Assembly (NCBI GenBank): GCA_041690355.1
Contig: JAWLHK010000007.1
Coordinates: 62,001-126,000 of the forward strand
DNA from: JAWLHK01 sp041690355 [NCBI: bacterium]
Lineage (GTDB): Bacteria > J088 > JAWLBW01
Length of the DNA: 64,000 nt
Direction: 5' to 3'
Shown: positions 48,892 through 56,709 of the stretch, one piece after another
Layout: the number at the start of each line of letters is the position of its first letter
How positions within the stretch are numbered: position 1 is the stretch's first letter
Position numbers and translations under genes: made by a program
The notes under the pieces: model-generated
Database searches by the model: none
Seen by the model: the letters and a program-made list of their open reading frames with translations, nothing else
What the model was told of the DNA's origin: nothing

Positions 48892-50226
48892 ATGAAGTCT
48901 CCCATCACCAACACCCTTGGGCGAAAGCTCGCCCTCATCGCCGCCGTCGGGGTCCTGCTCTGGATTCCCACTATCATGGTTCAGGGCGTCATTGCAGAGC
49001 GCGAACAGAGCTCTGCGGCAGCAGTGCAGGAAATCGGCGCCAAGTGGGCGCAGCCGCAGTGGATAGGCGGCCCCATTCTAGCCGTGCCGTATACCAGTTG
49101 GTGGAAAGGGAGTGACGGCAAGATGAGTCGGCTGGAACGCCTTCATTTCCAGCTCCCAGATGAGCTCTCGATTCGTGCGGATCTCAGTCCTCAGCGCCGC
49201 TACCGCGGTATCTACGAAGCGACAGTCTACAGCTCTGCCGTTACGCTGCAGGCCACCTTCGGCCCGATCCGAATTCCAGCCCATGCCGATGAAACGGTCG
49301 AACCCCAGCTCAACCGCGCCGTCATCGTGGTGGGCGTCAACGATCTCCGCGGCATCGATAAAAAAGTAACGTTCGAGCTGGACGGGACATCCGGCGAAGC
49401 AGAGTCCGGCGCAAGCGAAGGCCCATTTCCCTCAGGGGTTCGCAGCCAGTTCGCGCTTTCCGAGGCGCAGCGTGACGGATTTTCGTTCCAGGCCACGCTC
49501 GGTCTGCGCGGCACCGATGGACTGCAGTTTCTTCCCCTCGGAAAAGTTACTTCCGTAGAGGTCACTTCAGCCTGGGCGAGCCCCAGCTTTGGAGGCGCGT
49601 TTCTCCCGAATGAATACAAGGTGTCCGACGATGGCTTCCACGCATCCTGGTCGATGCTACACTTCAACCGCAGCATTCCGCAACGTTGGATTGGCGAAGG
49701 TCTCACGTGGAAGGAAATCGAGAAAACGCAATTCGGCGTTTCGCTTCTGCAGGTTGCGGATCATTACCAGAAAAGCATGCGGGCCGTGAAGTACGCGATC
49801 CTCTTCATCCTTCTCACCTTCGTTACCTGCTTCATCCTCGAAGTCATTGGGGGATTCGCACTGCACCCGATACAGTACCTGCTGGTCGGTGCAGCCATCA
49901 GCCTCTTCTTCCTCCTTCTCGTTTCTCTTTCCGAGCACTTAGACTTCGGCATTTCCTATGCTGCCGCCACGGGAATGACACTATTGGTCATCCTCCTTTA
50001 CGCAGCCGCCATTCTTCATTCCGTCCGGCACGTTGCAGCCCTGGGGGGCATCCTCGGGACGCTATACGCCTTTCTTTACGTAGTACTCCAGCTTGAAGAC
50101 TACGCACTTCTGGTCGGAACCCTCGGTGTCTTCGCCGCCCTGGCTGGTGTCATGTGGACCACGCGGCACATCAACTGGTACCGCATCGAAGAGTCGGTGC
50201 AGAACCCGCCGGAGAACGTGGTCTAG
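48892..50226 (+). CDS. creD: CreD-family inner-membrane protein
   Basis: A 444-residue CreD-like protein. One N-terminal transmembrane segment (LALIAAVGVLLWIPTIMV) precedes a periplasmic beta-rich domain of about 270 residues (QPQWIGGPILAVPYTSWW; YRGIYEATVYSSAVTLQATF). Five C-terminal membrane segments then end near RHINWYRIEESVQNP. Family members are linked to the envelope response of CreBC and related kinases, but the biochemical role is not settled. CGGAGCGAC precedes the ATG. It is less GC-rich than the flanks. No creBC genes are nearby. Confidence 0.88.
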   Translation: MKSPITNTLGRKLALIAAVGVLLWIPTIMVQGVIAEREQSSAAAVQEIGAKWAQPQWIGGPILAVPYTSWWKGSDGKMSRLERLHFQLPDELSIRADLSPQRRYRGIYEATVYSSAVTLQATFGPIRIPAHADETVEPQLNRAVIVVGVNDLRGIDKKVTFELDGTSGEAESGASEGPFPSGVRSQFALSEAQRDGFSFQATLGLRGTDGLQFLPLGKVTSVEVTSAWASPSFGGAFLPNEYKVSDDGFHASWSMLHFNRSIPQRWIGEGLTWKEIEKTQFGVSLLQVADHYQKSMRAVKYAILFILLTFVTCFILEVIGGFALHPIQYLLVGAAISLFFLLLVSLSEHLDFGISYAAATGMTLLVILLYAAAILHSVRHVAALGGILGTLYAFLYVVLQLEDYALLVGTLGVFAALAGVMWTTRHINWYRIEESVQNPPENVV

Positions 50227-50412
50227 GACTATGCCAGCATCATCCCCCACCCGTTCCTGCTAAATCCGTGCGTTGGGACGATGGGGGCTGAGGGAATCGG
50301 CAATGTCCCTTCGTTCACCTTCACCGTGGCCGGCACATGCCCGCCTTGTCTTCGGATCCCCGTGCCTCCTACACTTTAGCTTCGGCGGGAACGACGGGGG
50401 CCACGCGCCGCG

Positions 50413-50967
50413 CTACTCGGCCAGGCGCAGCCTCAGATACGCCAGGGCCTTTGCGCTGTCTTCGCTGGAGCGCAGCGCATCGGCCAGGGTTTCCAGCTGA
50501 CCGACAAGCGCCTCGCCGTACCGTGCGACCAGGGCATCCCGCTCGACCACGTCCTTGAGGGCCGCCACGGCGAGCGTCTCGGAGAGATCCCAGTCGAGAA
50601 CGCGGTGATCCTGCGGATTCGTCCGCAGCCGCTCCCACTCGCCCCCGTCGAACCACATGCCGCCGCACTGCGCGCAGCGTTCGAGGGAATACGGTTCGTC
50701 GTCGAAGATGGTGATGCGGATGAGCAGACCATGATGATTCGGGCACATGCCCGTCTTCGCGTCCCGGGCGCGGGCAGCTTCGGGATCGTCGACGGCGATC
50801 GGCTGCAGCAGGGTATCAGAGCCAATCAGGCGGATGGCTGTGGTACTCGCCATCCAGAGTCCGCCGCAATGCGGGCACATCCGGATATCCGGCGCCGGCT
50901 CGCGGGCCGCGGCGCGCGGATGGTAGACGGGAACCAACTCGTAAGACGCACACTTGGGGCATTCCAT
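50413..50967 (-). CDS. Zinc-ribbon protein, zf-TFIIB type
   Basis: A 184-residue protein with two zinc-ribbon modules: MECPKCASYELV with MCPHCGGLWMAS, and MCPNHHGLL with RCAQCGGMWFDGGEWERL. The C-x2-C-G-G-M/L-W-F/M signature marks the family. The C-terminal helix is acidic and alpha-helical. The start MECPKC at 50967 follows GGAG by seven bases, so the 14-residue upstream extension is rejected. Cytoplasmic. The partner or nucleic acid target is not known. Confidence 0.78.
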   Translation of the reverse strand: MECPKCASYELVPVYHPRAAAREPAPDIRMCPHCGGLWMASTTAIRLIGSDTLLQPIAVDDPEAARARDAKTGMCPNHHGLLIRITIFDDEPYSLERCAQCGGMWFDGGEWERLRTNPQDHRVLDWDLSETLAVAALKDVVERDALVARYGEALVGQLETLADALRSSEDSAKALAYLRLRLAE

Positions 50968-51103
50968 GGGCCGCTCCGTCACAAGAGTTCGACCACACTT
51001 TACCCCCATCGGTCCGAAGCGGCAACGACGCGGTGAGTTATCCCGGCACGGCGCAGTCTCGCCGGACTCCCCGAGCCGGACTGATTCGTGCTAGGCTCTA
51101 GAC

Positions 51104-51520
51104 ATGGAATCCAGGCGTGCACGCGATGAGGCGATCATCCGTTCGCTCGAGGCGGCCTACGATGCCGCCTGGACGGCAGGGGAGCATGACGCAATGCTGG
51201 CTGTCTATACAGATGATGCCGTGGCGATCGATCCGGCTGGGGTGCGGCTGGAAGGGCGCCAGGCATTGCGTCAGTGGTTGTCGACGTTTCTCAAGGGCAT
51301 CGCCCGCGGAACCAGTCGCCGGACGGCGATTCAGGCCATCCGGTTCATCACCCCGGACGTAGCCGTACTCGACGGCGAGGCTGCCATTGCGAGGGCTGAT
51401 GGAGCAGAACCCCGTTTCGACATGACCCACCAGTTTTCCGCCGTGCTCATCCGCCGCGGACATGGATGGCTGATCGCACACGTTCGGGCCGGCATCCCGT
51501 CGTCACATCCCTTCGAGTAG
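51104..51520 (+). CDS. SnoaL/DUF4440-like NTF2-fold protein
   Basis: A 138-residue cone-shaped NTF2-like protein. The features are the first helix IIRSLEAAYDAAWTAGEHD, MLAVYTDDAVAIDPAGVRLEG (the acidic residue near the pocket) and FSAVLIRRGHGWLIAHVRAG at the end. The family includes ketosteroid-isomerase-like enzymes and SgcJ/EcaC-type proteins of unknown role. The substrate is unknown. The ATG at 51104 is the first start. It is monocistronic, divergent from the zinc-ribbon gene. Confidence 0.8.
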   Translation: MESRRARDEAIIRSLEAAYDAAWTAGEHDAMLAVYTDDAVAIDPAGVRLEGRQALRQWLSTFLKGIARGTSRRTAIQAIRFITPDVAVLDGEAAIARADGAEPRFDMTHQFSAVLIRRGHGWLIAHVRAGIPSSHPFE

Positions 51521-51586
51521 GTCGCTTTCGCACAGGTCCGTCGGTCCGGCCCGGGGTTCTCCGCCATCACAGGGTGGAACCAGCCA

Positions 51587-52324
51587 TTACTCCCCGCCGG
51601 GAACCAGCCGGAAGGTGACGTTGCCGAGCTGGAAGCTTTCCCCCTCCACCGGAAGGCCCCGGTCCCGCGCGCGGGAGAGGATGGCCTCGGGATCCGCAGC
51701 GCCAAGCTCGACCGCGGTCACCGCATCGGCACCGGCGTGGAACCGGATCGTGCGCTCGCCCAGTTGCACCGCGGCGTTGCCGGTAGGCACCTCGAGAATG
51801 CGCCCCCATTGCACGGCCCGCGCATCCGGATCGGCCGCGGCGATCTCCACGCCCCGCAACGTCAGCGGATCGCCCGGCTGCGGGACACTCCCCTCTTCCC
51901 CTGCCCAGGCCCATGCGTCCCAGCTCGCCATGCGATCGAACGAAACGACCCCGCCGCCGATGTCTTTCGGATGCAGGTGGATTGTGGCCGCCTCATCGAA
52001 GGCGACTTCCCACACCACGCGCACCCCTTCGGCCTCAACCCGCCGGCGCACGCCCTCCAGCTCTTCGACCTGGAAGATGACCATGTAGCCGCAGGTCCCT
52101 TTCTGCCGGTCGAGAAGCCGGCCCACGGTCGTCCCGGACTGGACGGGCGACACGACTTCGAGAAAGCTGTCGCCGAGCCGGAAGAGCACATTCTCGAGGC
52201 CGAAAATCCCGACGCCGGGATCCCGGTGGGCGACGGGACGATCGAAGACAAAACCGAGAAGCTCGGCGGTAAACTCGAGGTCCCGCGCGGAAAGCGCAAT
52301 CTGACGCAGGCGGATGGACGGCAT
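51587..52324 (-). CDS. VOC/glyoxalase-like protein with two domains
   Basis: A 245-residue protein: a first VOC domain (IRLRQIALSARDLEFTAELLG, VFRLGDSFLEVVSPV, GYMVIFQVEELEGV) and a second, more diverged one (LTLRGVEIAAADPDARAVQWG). It is annotated elsewhere as glyoxalase-like. The His usual at the start of the first strand is replaced by Gln-Ile-Ala, so metal chemistry may be lost. The start MPSIRLRQ at 52324 is chosen. Function unknown. Confidence 0.72.
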   Translation of the reverse strand: MPSIRLRQIALSARDLEFTAELLGFVFDRPVAHRDPGVGIFGLENVLFRLGDSFLEVVSPVQSGTTVGRLLDRQKGTCGYMVIFQVEELEGVRRRVEAEGVRVVWEVAFDEAATIHLHPKDIGGGVVSFDRMASWDAWAWAGEEGSVPQPGDPLTLRGVEIAAADPDARAVQWGRILEVPTGNAAVQLGERTIRFHAGADAVTAVELGAADPEAILSRARDRGLPVEGESFQLGNVTFRLVPGGE

Positions 52325-52447
52325 CCCCAGACCGTAGCAGCCGGACCCCGGGGGATGCAAATGGCGTTTCAGAAACGCGCCTGTCGGCTTGCCTTTCGGA
52401 CTCCGGGCGGATATAACGATGCGATACTGACGCCTCCCGCCTCGGAC

Positions 52448-53293
52448 ATGCCTTCCTCACCGGCCCGCCGCATCATCATCCTCGCGCTCTTTCTCGCCGG
52501 CCTCTACTGCCTGTACGCCGCGTTTGTCTATTCGCGGCAACGCGACATCCTCTTTCCCGCGCCCCGTCAGGCCGGCGGCATCGCCTCCTCGCCGCTCCCG
52601 AAAGATGCCGAGCGGATCGTGCTCGAGCTTCGAGAGGGACAGACCGAGGCCTGGCTTTTCGGCCCGAACGATCCCGTGACCGCGCCCACCCCTGTCCTGA
52701 TCTTCGCTCACGGCAACGGCGAACTGATTGAAGAGTGGGCGCCCCTGTTCCGCACGGTCCGTCAGCGCGGCCTCGGCGTGCTGCTCGTGGAATATCCGGG
52801 CTACGGCTATTCCTCCGGCGCCCCTTCGCAGGAATCGATCGCAGAAGCCATGATCGCCGCCTACGATCGGCTTCTCACCCGCGACTGGGTCGATCCCCGG
52901 CGCATCCTCGGATACGGCCGTTCCCTGGGAGGCGGCGCCATTCTCGTGCTCGCACAGCATCGTCCGCTTGCCGCACTCGTGCTCCAGTCCACGTTTACTT
53001 CGGTCCGCGCCTTCGCGGGCCGGTTCCTGGTTCCCGGCTTTCTCGTCCGCGATCCGTTCGACAACATCTCGGCCATCCAGGCCTACCGGGGTCCCGTTCT
53101 TGTGCTGCACGGAACGTCTGACCCTCTAATTCCGTTCGAACACGGGCAGGCGCTGGCGGCCGCTCTTCCTTCTGCACGGCTTCTCGGCCTCGACTGTGGC
53201 CACAATGATTGCCCCCCGGACTGGCTGCAACTCTGGCAGGAGATTTTCGCCTTCCTGCAACAGAGCCAAGTGCTCGACGTCTCAGGCCGATAA
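52448..53293 (+). CDS. Membrane-anchored alpha/beta hydrolase
   Basis: A 281-residue hydrolase with an N-terminal anchor (RRIIILALFLAGLYCLYAAF). Its core has LIFAHGNGELIEEWAPL (oxyanion strand), VEYPGYGYSSG, the elbow GYGRSLGGGAILVLAQ (nucleophile Ser), GTSDPLIPFEHG (acid) and DCGHND (His). This is the abhydrolase family with the HGNGE motif (bem46/YfhR type). The substrate is unknown. Confidence 0.85.
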   Translation: MPSSPARRIIILALFLAGLYCLYAAFVYSRQRDILFPAPRQAGGIASSPLPKDAERIVLELREGQTEAWLFGPNDPVTAPTPVLIFAHGNGELIEEWAPLFRTVRQRGLGVLLVEYPGYGYSSGAPSQESIAEAMIAAYDRLLTRDWVDPRRILGYGRSLGGGAILVLAQHRPLAALVLQSTFTSVRAFAGRFLVPGFLVRDPFDNISAIQAYRGPVLVLHGTSDPLIPFEHGQALAAALPSARLLGLDCGHNDCPPDWLQLWQEIFAFLQQSQVLDVSGR

Positions 53294-53367
53294 CACCCGG
53301 AAGCCGGCTGCTTTCCGGACGCCGTGCACCGCAACAGACCGCCACGATAAACTGCGGACAAATCCGG

Positions 53368-53396
53368 TTGCCCACCGTCCCGCATAGCGATATACT
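53368..53396 (+). promoter_or_regulatory. Candidate sigma70 promoter
   Basis: TTGCCC and TATACT are separated by 17 nt, about 55 nt before the GTG at 53452. Confidence 0.65.
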
Positions 53397-53451
53397 CTAC
53401 CGATACACTGCTCAACGAACCGCTATCCACACGCAGCCAACCCCGACGACC

Positions 53452-53862
53452 GTGCCGCACCCCTTCGCCGATAACGCCCCTCTCGATACCCGCCCATTCC
53501 TTCGGCGCGCGCGGGACGAGAAGTATCTGACGTCGTCTCGCCGGCGCCTGGTGAACTCGTTCCGCCTGGCCGGCATCATGGCCCTCGGCGTTCCCCTCCT
53601 GCTCGCCCTGGGGATATCCGTACTGGCAGGCCCGTCCGCGGAAGGTATTTCCGCGGCGGCGAACGTCCTGCTTCGCCTTGGTTCGCTCGTTCTCGTTTCG
53701 CTCTTTTCCCTCGCGACGGCCTGGCTTCTGGGCGCCCTCAGCCTCGCGGCCGTGGCCTCCGTCCGCTGGGGAATCGCACCGTGGACCTCGCTGCGCATCT
53801 TCCTCACGTTACGCTATCCGCGGGAGTGGTTCGTTCCCGTGCCGACGCCGCCCCGAGGGTGA
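53452..53862 (+). CDS. Two-helix membrane protein, unknown
   Basis: A 136-residue protein with a basic start (PFLRRARDEKYLTSSRRRLVN), two transmembrane segments (GIMALGVPLLLALGISVLAG; LVLVSLFSLATAWLLGALSL) and a short cytoplasmic tail. A GTG at 53452 is the most reasonable start after the promoter; an ATG is not available. The family is not recognised. Confidence 0.55.
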   Translation: MPHPFADNAPLDTRPFLRRARDEKYLTSSRRRLVNSFRLAGIMALGVPLLLALGISVLAGPSAEGISAAANVLLRLGSLVLVSLFSLATAWLLGALSLAAVASVRWGIAPWTSLRIFLTLRYPREWFVPVPTPPRG

Positions 53863-53918
53863 TAGGATCGATCCCGGAGCGCATCCCGCGTTCGCATTCC
53901 GGCTGATCGGATTCACTC

Positions 53919-54365
53919 ATGCAACTCGCGACCATCGGCTACGAAGAAGGGACCGTCGACAGCTTTCTCCAGGCCCTCACGGAAGCCGGCATCGATCTGC
54001 TCGTCGACGTGCGCGCGGCGGCCCGTTCGCGCAAACCGGGGTTCGCCAAGTCGCGGCTGGCGGCGCATCTGCAGAGCGTGGGGATCGAATATCTTCACCT
54101 GCGCGGCCTCGGCACGCCCGAGGAAGGGCGCAAGGCGGCCCGTGCCGGTGATCACGAGACCATGAAGGGGATCTATGCGGTGCACCTGCGCACCCCCGAG
54201 GCCCAGGCCGACCTTGCGAAGCTGCTCGAGCTCGTCCAATCGGGCCGGCAGGTCTGCATCCTCTGTCTCGAGGGAAATCCGGAGCACTGTCATCGCAGCC
54301 TGGTCGCCGCCGCCGTCGCCGCCCGCATCCCGGCGTGCATCGTGCATCTGCATCCGGGCAGGTAA
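53919..54365 (+). CDS. DUF488 family protein
   Basis: A 148-residue DUF488 protein. It has the N-terminal ATIGYEEGTVDSFLQAL, LLVDVRAAARSRKPGFAKS and the Cys-containing CILCLEGNPEHCHRSLVA segment with the H-C-H-R signature. It is small and cytoplasmic. The biochemical role of the family is not established, though an enzymatic site at CxxCxE-HCHR is often assumed. It stands alone; a heptamer array begins four bases after its stop. Confidence 0.85.
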   Translation: MQLATIGYEEGTVDSFLQALTEAGIDLLVDVRAAARSRKPGFAKSRLAAHLQSVGIEYLHLRGLGTPEEGRKAARAGDHETMKGIYAVHLRTPEAQADLAKLLELVQSGRQVCILCLEGNPEHCHRSLVAAAVAARIPACIVHLHPGR

Positions 54366-54369
54366 CCGG

Positions 54370-54397
54370 GCGCTGGTCGCTGGACGCTGGGCGCTGG
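54370..54397. repeat. Heptamer array, four units
   Basis: Units GCGCTGG, TCGCTGG and ACGCTGG keep CGCTGG every 7 bp. Confidence 0.85.
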
Positions 54398-54408
54398 GGG
54401 GGCTTGCC

Positions 54409-54429
54409 GGTCAATCGTCGATCGTAAAT
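54409..54429. repeat. Heptamer array, three units
   Basis: Units GGTCAAT, CGTCGAT and CGTAAAT. It directly precedes REP-like copy D. Confidence 0.65.
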
Positions 54430-54434
54430 TCTGT

Positions 54435-54489
54435 GCGCTCCCTCGCTGTCACGTCCACTCCGTTCCCGCCGTCAGCTCGGGACGAACGG
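54435..54489 (-). repeat. REP-like element, copy D
   Basis: Its reverse complement begins CCGTTCGTCCCGAGCTGACG and ends GACAGCGAGGGAGCGC, matching copies B and E. Heptamer arrays lie on both sides. Confidence 0.82.
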
Positions 54490-54512
54490 TGTCTGGCGCC
54501 CTTGTTTGAATT

Positions 54513-54540
54513 CGTCACTCGTTACTCGTCACTCGTCACT
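54513..54540. repeat. Heptamer array, four units
   Basis: Units CGTCACT and CGTTACT, exact 7-bp spacing. It ends 22 bases before the methyltransferase ATG. Confidence 0.88.
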
Positions 54541-54562
54541 CGCGTGCTGCTATCCTGTAAGC

Positions 54563-55243
54563 ATGGCGCGCCATCCGGAACACGGTCACTCACATGGTCA
54601 CGATCACGCACATAGTCACGGGCATGCTCACGATCAGGGGCTGCGCGGCTTTCTCCGCTACGCCCGGAACCTGCCGCGCATGTGGCAGTCGGAGGTAAGC
54701 ACCGCGGTCGTCGACCGGATCGCGCCGCGGCGGGGCGAACGCGTGGTGGAGATCGGCTCGGGCATGGGCGCCGCCGTCGGTGAGGCCGCTCGGGCCGGCG
54801 CCTTCGTGGTCGCCGTCGATCCCACCCCGTATATGCGCCGCGTTCTCCGCTTGCGCCTGCTGGTCCCCCTCCGCCGCGGACAGGTGCGCGTGGCCGACGG
54901 CGCCGCCGAGTCGCTCCCCGTGGCCGACGGTAGCGCCGACGCCGTCTGGTCGGTCAACACGATGCACCACTGGACCGACCCCGAGCGCGCCCTGCGCGAG
55001 ATCCATCGCGTGCTGCGCCCGGGCGGCCGCCTTTTGCTCGTCGACGAGGATTTCGAGGATCCCGCCCATCCCATGCACGCGCAGTTCCACGCCCGCCATG
55101 GCCGCCACGATCACCCGTTCACGATGGTGGAACCCGGTGACTTCGCGGGACAGTTGCGCGCGCTCGGCTTCGCCTCGGCCGAAGGGGGCAGGGAATCGAT
55201 TGCGGGACGGCCGGCGCGGATGGTACGCGGCTTCAAAGCGTAG
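54563..55243 (+). CDS. SAM-dependent methyltransferase with His-rich N-terminus
   Basis: A 226-residue class I methyltransferase. Residues 4-24 are a His-rich tract with alternating His-Gly and His-Asp pairs that could bind metal. The fold follows with VVEIGSGMGAAVGEAA (motif I), FVVAVDPTPYMRR, ADAVWSVNTMHHWTDPERA and VLRPGGRLLLVDE. The ATG at 54563 is chosen; the frame continues upstream only through a heptamer array. The substrate is unknown. The His-rich leader is unusual for a methyltransferase. Confidence 0.78.
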   Translation: MARHPEHGHSHGHDHAHSHGHAHDQGLRGFLRYARNLPRMWQSEVSTAVVDRIAPRRGERVVEIGSGMGAAVGEAARAGAFVVAVDPTPYMRRVLRLRLLVPLRRGQVRVADGAAESLPVADGSADAVWSVNTMHHWTDPERALREIHRVLRPGGRLLLVDEDFEDPAHPMHAQFHARHGRHDHPFTMVEPGDFAGQLRALGFASAEGGRESIAGRPARMVRGFKA

Positions 55244-55339
55244 GATTTCGCTTCTGCACCCACTCTGGTGGAGGGCAGAACAGCGACAGGCCCTTGAAGC
55301 GCTCCGCGCCTCCGCGTGGAATGTCCTGATTCGCGCTTG

Positions 55340-55367
55340 CCGACGTCCGACGTCCGACAACCGACGA
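55340..55367. repeat. Heptamer array, four units
   Basis: Units CCGACGT, CCGACGT, CCGACAA and CCGACGA. The last unit ends two bases from the stop codon of the following minus-strand gene. Same heptamer as at 20161. Confidence 0.85.
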
Positions 55368-55369
55368 CG

Positions 55370-55768
55370 TCAGGAAGGGAGTCCGCCCTTTTCGCGGAAC
55401 CGTTCGCGCGCCCACGTCTCGGCCTCTTCCATCGACGCGGTCACGAAGCTGGGGGCCGCCAGGGGCGCCAGCGCGAAGAACCCCTTGAGCCCCACGCGCA
55501 GCACGGCCGACTGCACGACGAACGCGAACCCGGCGATGTAGCGTCTGTCGTTCTCGACGTTCGCTTTGGCAACATCGGCGAACGCGTTGATCGCCTTGAT
55601 ACCGGGCTGCTTGCCGCCGCGCATGTCGTGCACGATGGCCAGGGGGGTCTTGCGTGCGAAGAGCCGTCCCAGGTCGGCGGCGAAGCCGGCGGCATCCTCC
55701 ACGGTCGGCTCCTCGTTCCATGTGAAGCGGGCGAGCGGGAAACGGCTGTCGTCGAGCAGAACGGGCAT
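55370..55768 (-). CDS. STAS/SpoIIAA-like protein, unknown
   Basis: A 132-residue small protein: MPVLLDDSRFPLARFTWNEE at the start, then AIVHDMRGGKQPGIKAINAF, a central helix, and a long C-terminal helix (ASMEEAETWARERFREKG). The strand-helix pattern and length suit a STAS/SpoIIAA-like fold, which usually binds partner proteins or lipids. The assignment is tentative. Monocistronic. Confidence 0.5.
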   Translation of the reverse strand: MPVLLDDSRFPLARFTWNEEPTVEDAAGFAADLGRLFARKTPLAIVHDMRGGKQPGIKAINAFADVAKANVENDRRYIAGFAFVVQSAVLRVGLKGFFALAPLAAPSFVTASMEEAETWARERFREKGGLPS

Positions 55769-55980
55769 GACGGTCTCCGGGAGAAGGGGTCCATTCTACC
55801 GGCCGGGAACCGGCGCGGCAAGACACCTGGCGCCCCGCGCCCGCGACATCGGACATTCTGCGGCCGCGCCGGGTCCCGCGCGGACGGTGCATCTCGCCGG
55901 CTTCCCGACGGTCGGTTTGCCCTCCGGGCGCAGATTTGTTATGGTGCCCCCGTTCGAGTCCGTCCGAACGCGTGTTTTGC

Positions 55981-56709
55981 ATGCAGGAGAAGAAGCCGAC
56001 GCCACGCAAGGCGATCTCGCAGCGCCTGCGGAAAATCATGGTGGGTCCCGCCTCCCGCCGTGCCGCACCGCAGCCGGAGTTCGAGAAGACGCTGCTGAAG
56101 GCCTGGGATCATCCCGGAGCCGAGCTGCCCCGGAGTATCCGCAATGCACTGACACGCAGCCAGGTCGCCGGCATCGCGCGCGTCCGCCGCGAAAACGGCC
56201 TGCGCAGAAGCGCCGACGACACGACCCGGTTCTTTCTCGAAGTCTTTCACGCGCTTCCGCACCCCGTGCTGGTCACGCTGCACGCGGGTCTGCTCTGGAA
56301 CACCCGTTTCGCCGCCTGCCTCCGCCACGAAGAGGCCCTGCAGCGCCAGCTCCCCTTCCGCCGCCGCACGGCCGCGCTGCAGCGTTGCGCGCTGCTCCTC
56401 GAACACAGCGGGCATATCCACGCCGACCGCCTGCTGATGCCGCTCGGGCGGCAGGCCTGGCGGGCCCGCGTGGTTGATCTGCCGGCAGGCAGCAGCCGCG
56501 CGCTGTACCTGTCTCCCGTCCGGCTCGACCTGTCGAGCGTGCCCGCCGACGCGCGCACAATCGCGCTGTACAAGTGCAGTGGAATTCCGCACAAGCAGAT
56601 CGCGCTGCTCACGGGCAGAAGCAAGAGCTACGTCGATCACGTCTCGAGCCGCTACCGGACCGAGTTTCAAGTCATGAGGAACACGCTATGCCCCGCTCCG
56701 GCCCCCTGA
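55981..56709 (+). CDS. Protein with C-terminal HTH-like segment, unknown
   Basis: A 242-residue basic protein. The N-terminal half is helical and Arg/Lys-rich (KAISQRLRKIMVGPASRR). The C-terminus contains CSGIPHKQIALLTGRSKSYV, followed by a recognition-helix-like DHVSSRYR. It resembles the HTH of sigma-like or LuxR-type regulators, without a confirmed family. The ATG at 55981 is chosen. It overlaps the start of the LuxR-type gene by 22 bases and may regulate it or act with it. Confidence 0.45.
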   Translation: MQEKKPTPRKAISQRLRKIMVGPASRRAAPQPEFEKTLLKAWDHPGAELPRSIRNALTRSQVAGIARVRRENGLRRSADDTTRFFLEVFHALPHPVLVTLHAGLLWNTRFAACLRHEEALQRQLPFRRRTAALQRCALLLEHSGHIHADRLLMPLGRQAWRARVVDLPAGSSRALYLSPVRLDLSSVPADARTIALYKCSGIPHKQIALLTGRSKSYVDHVSSRYRTEFQVMRNTLCPAPAP

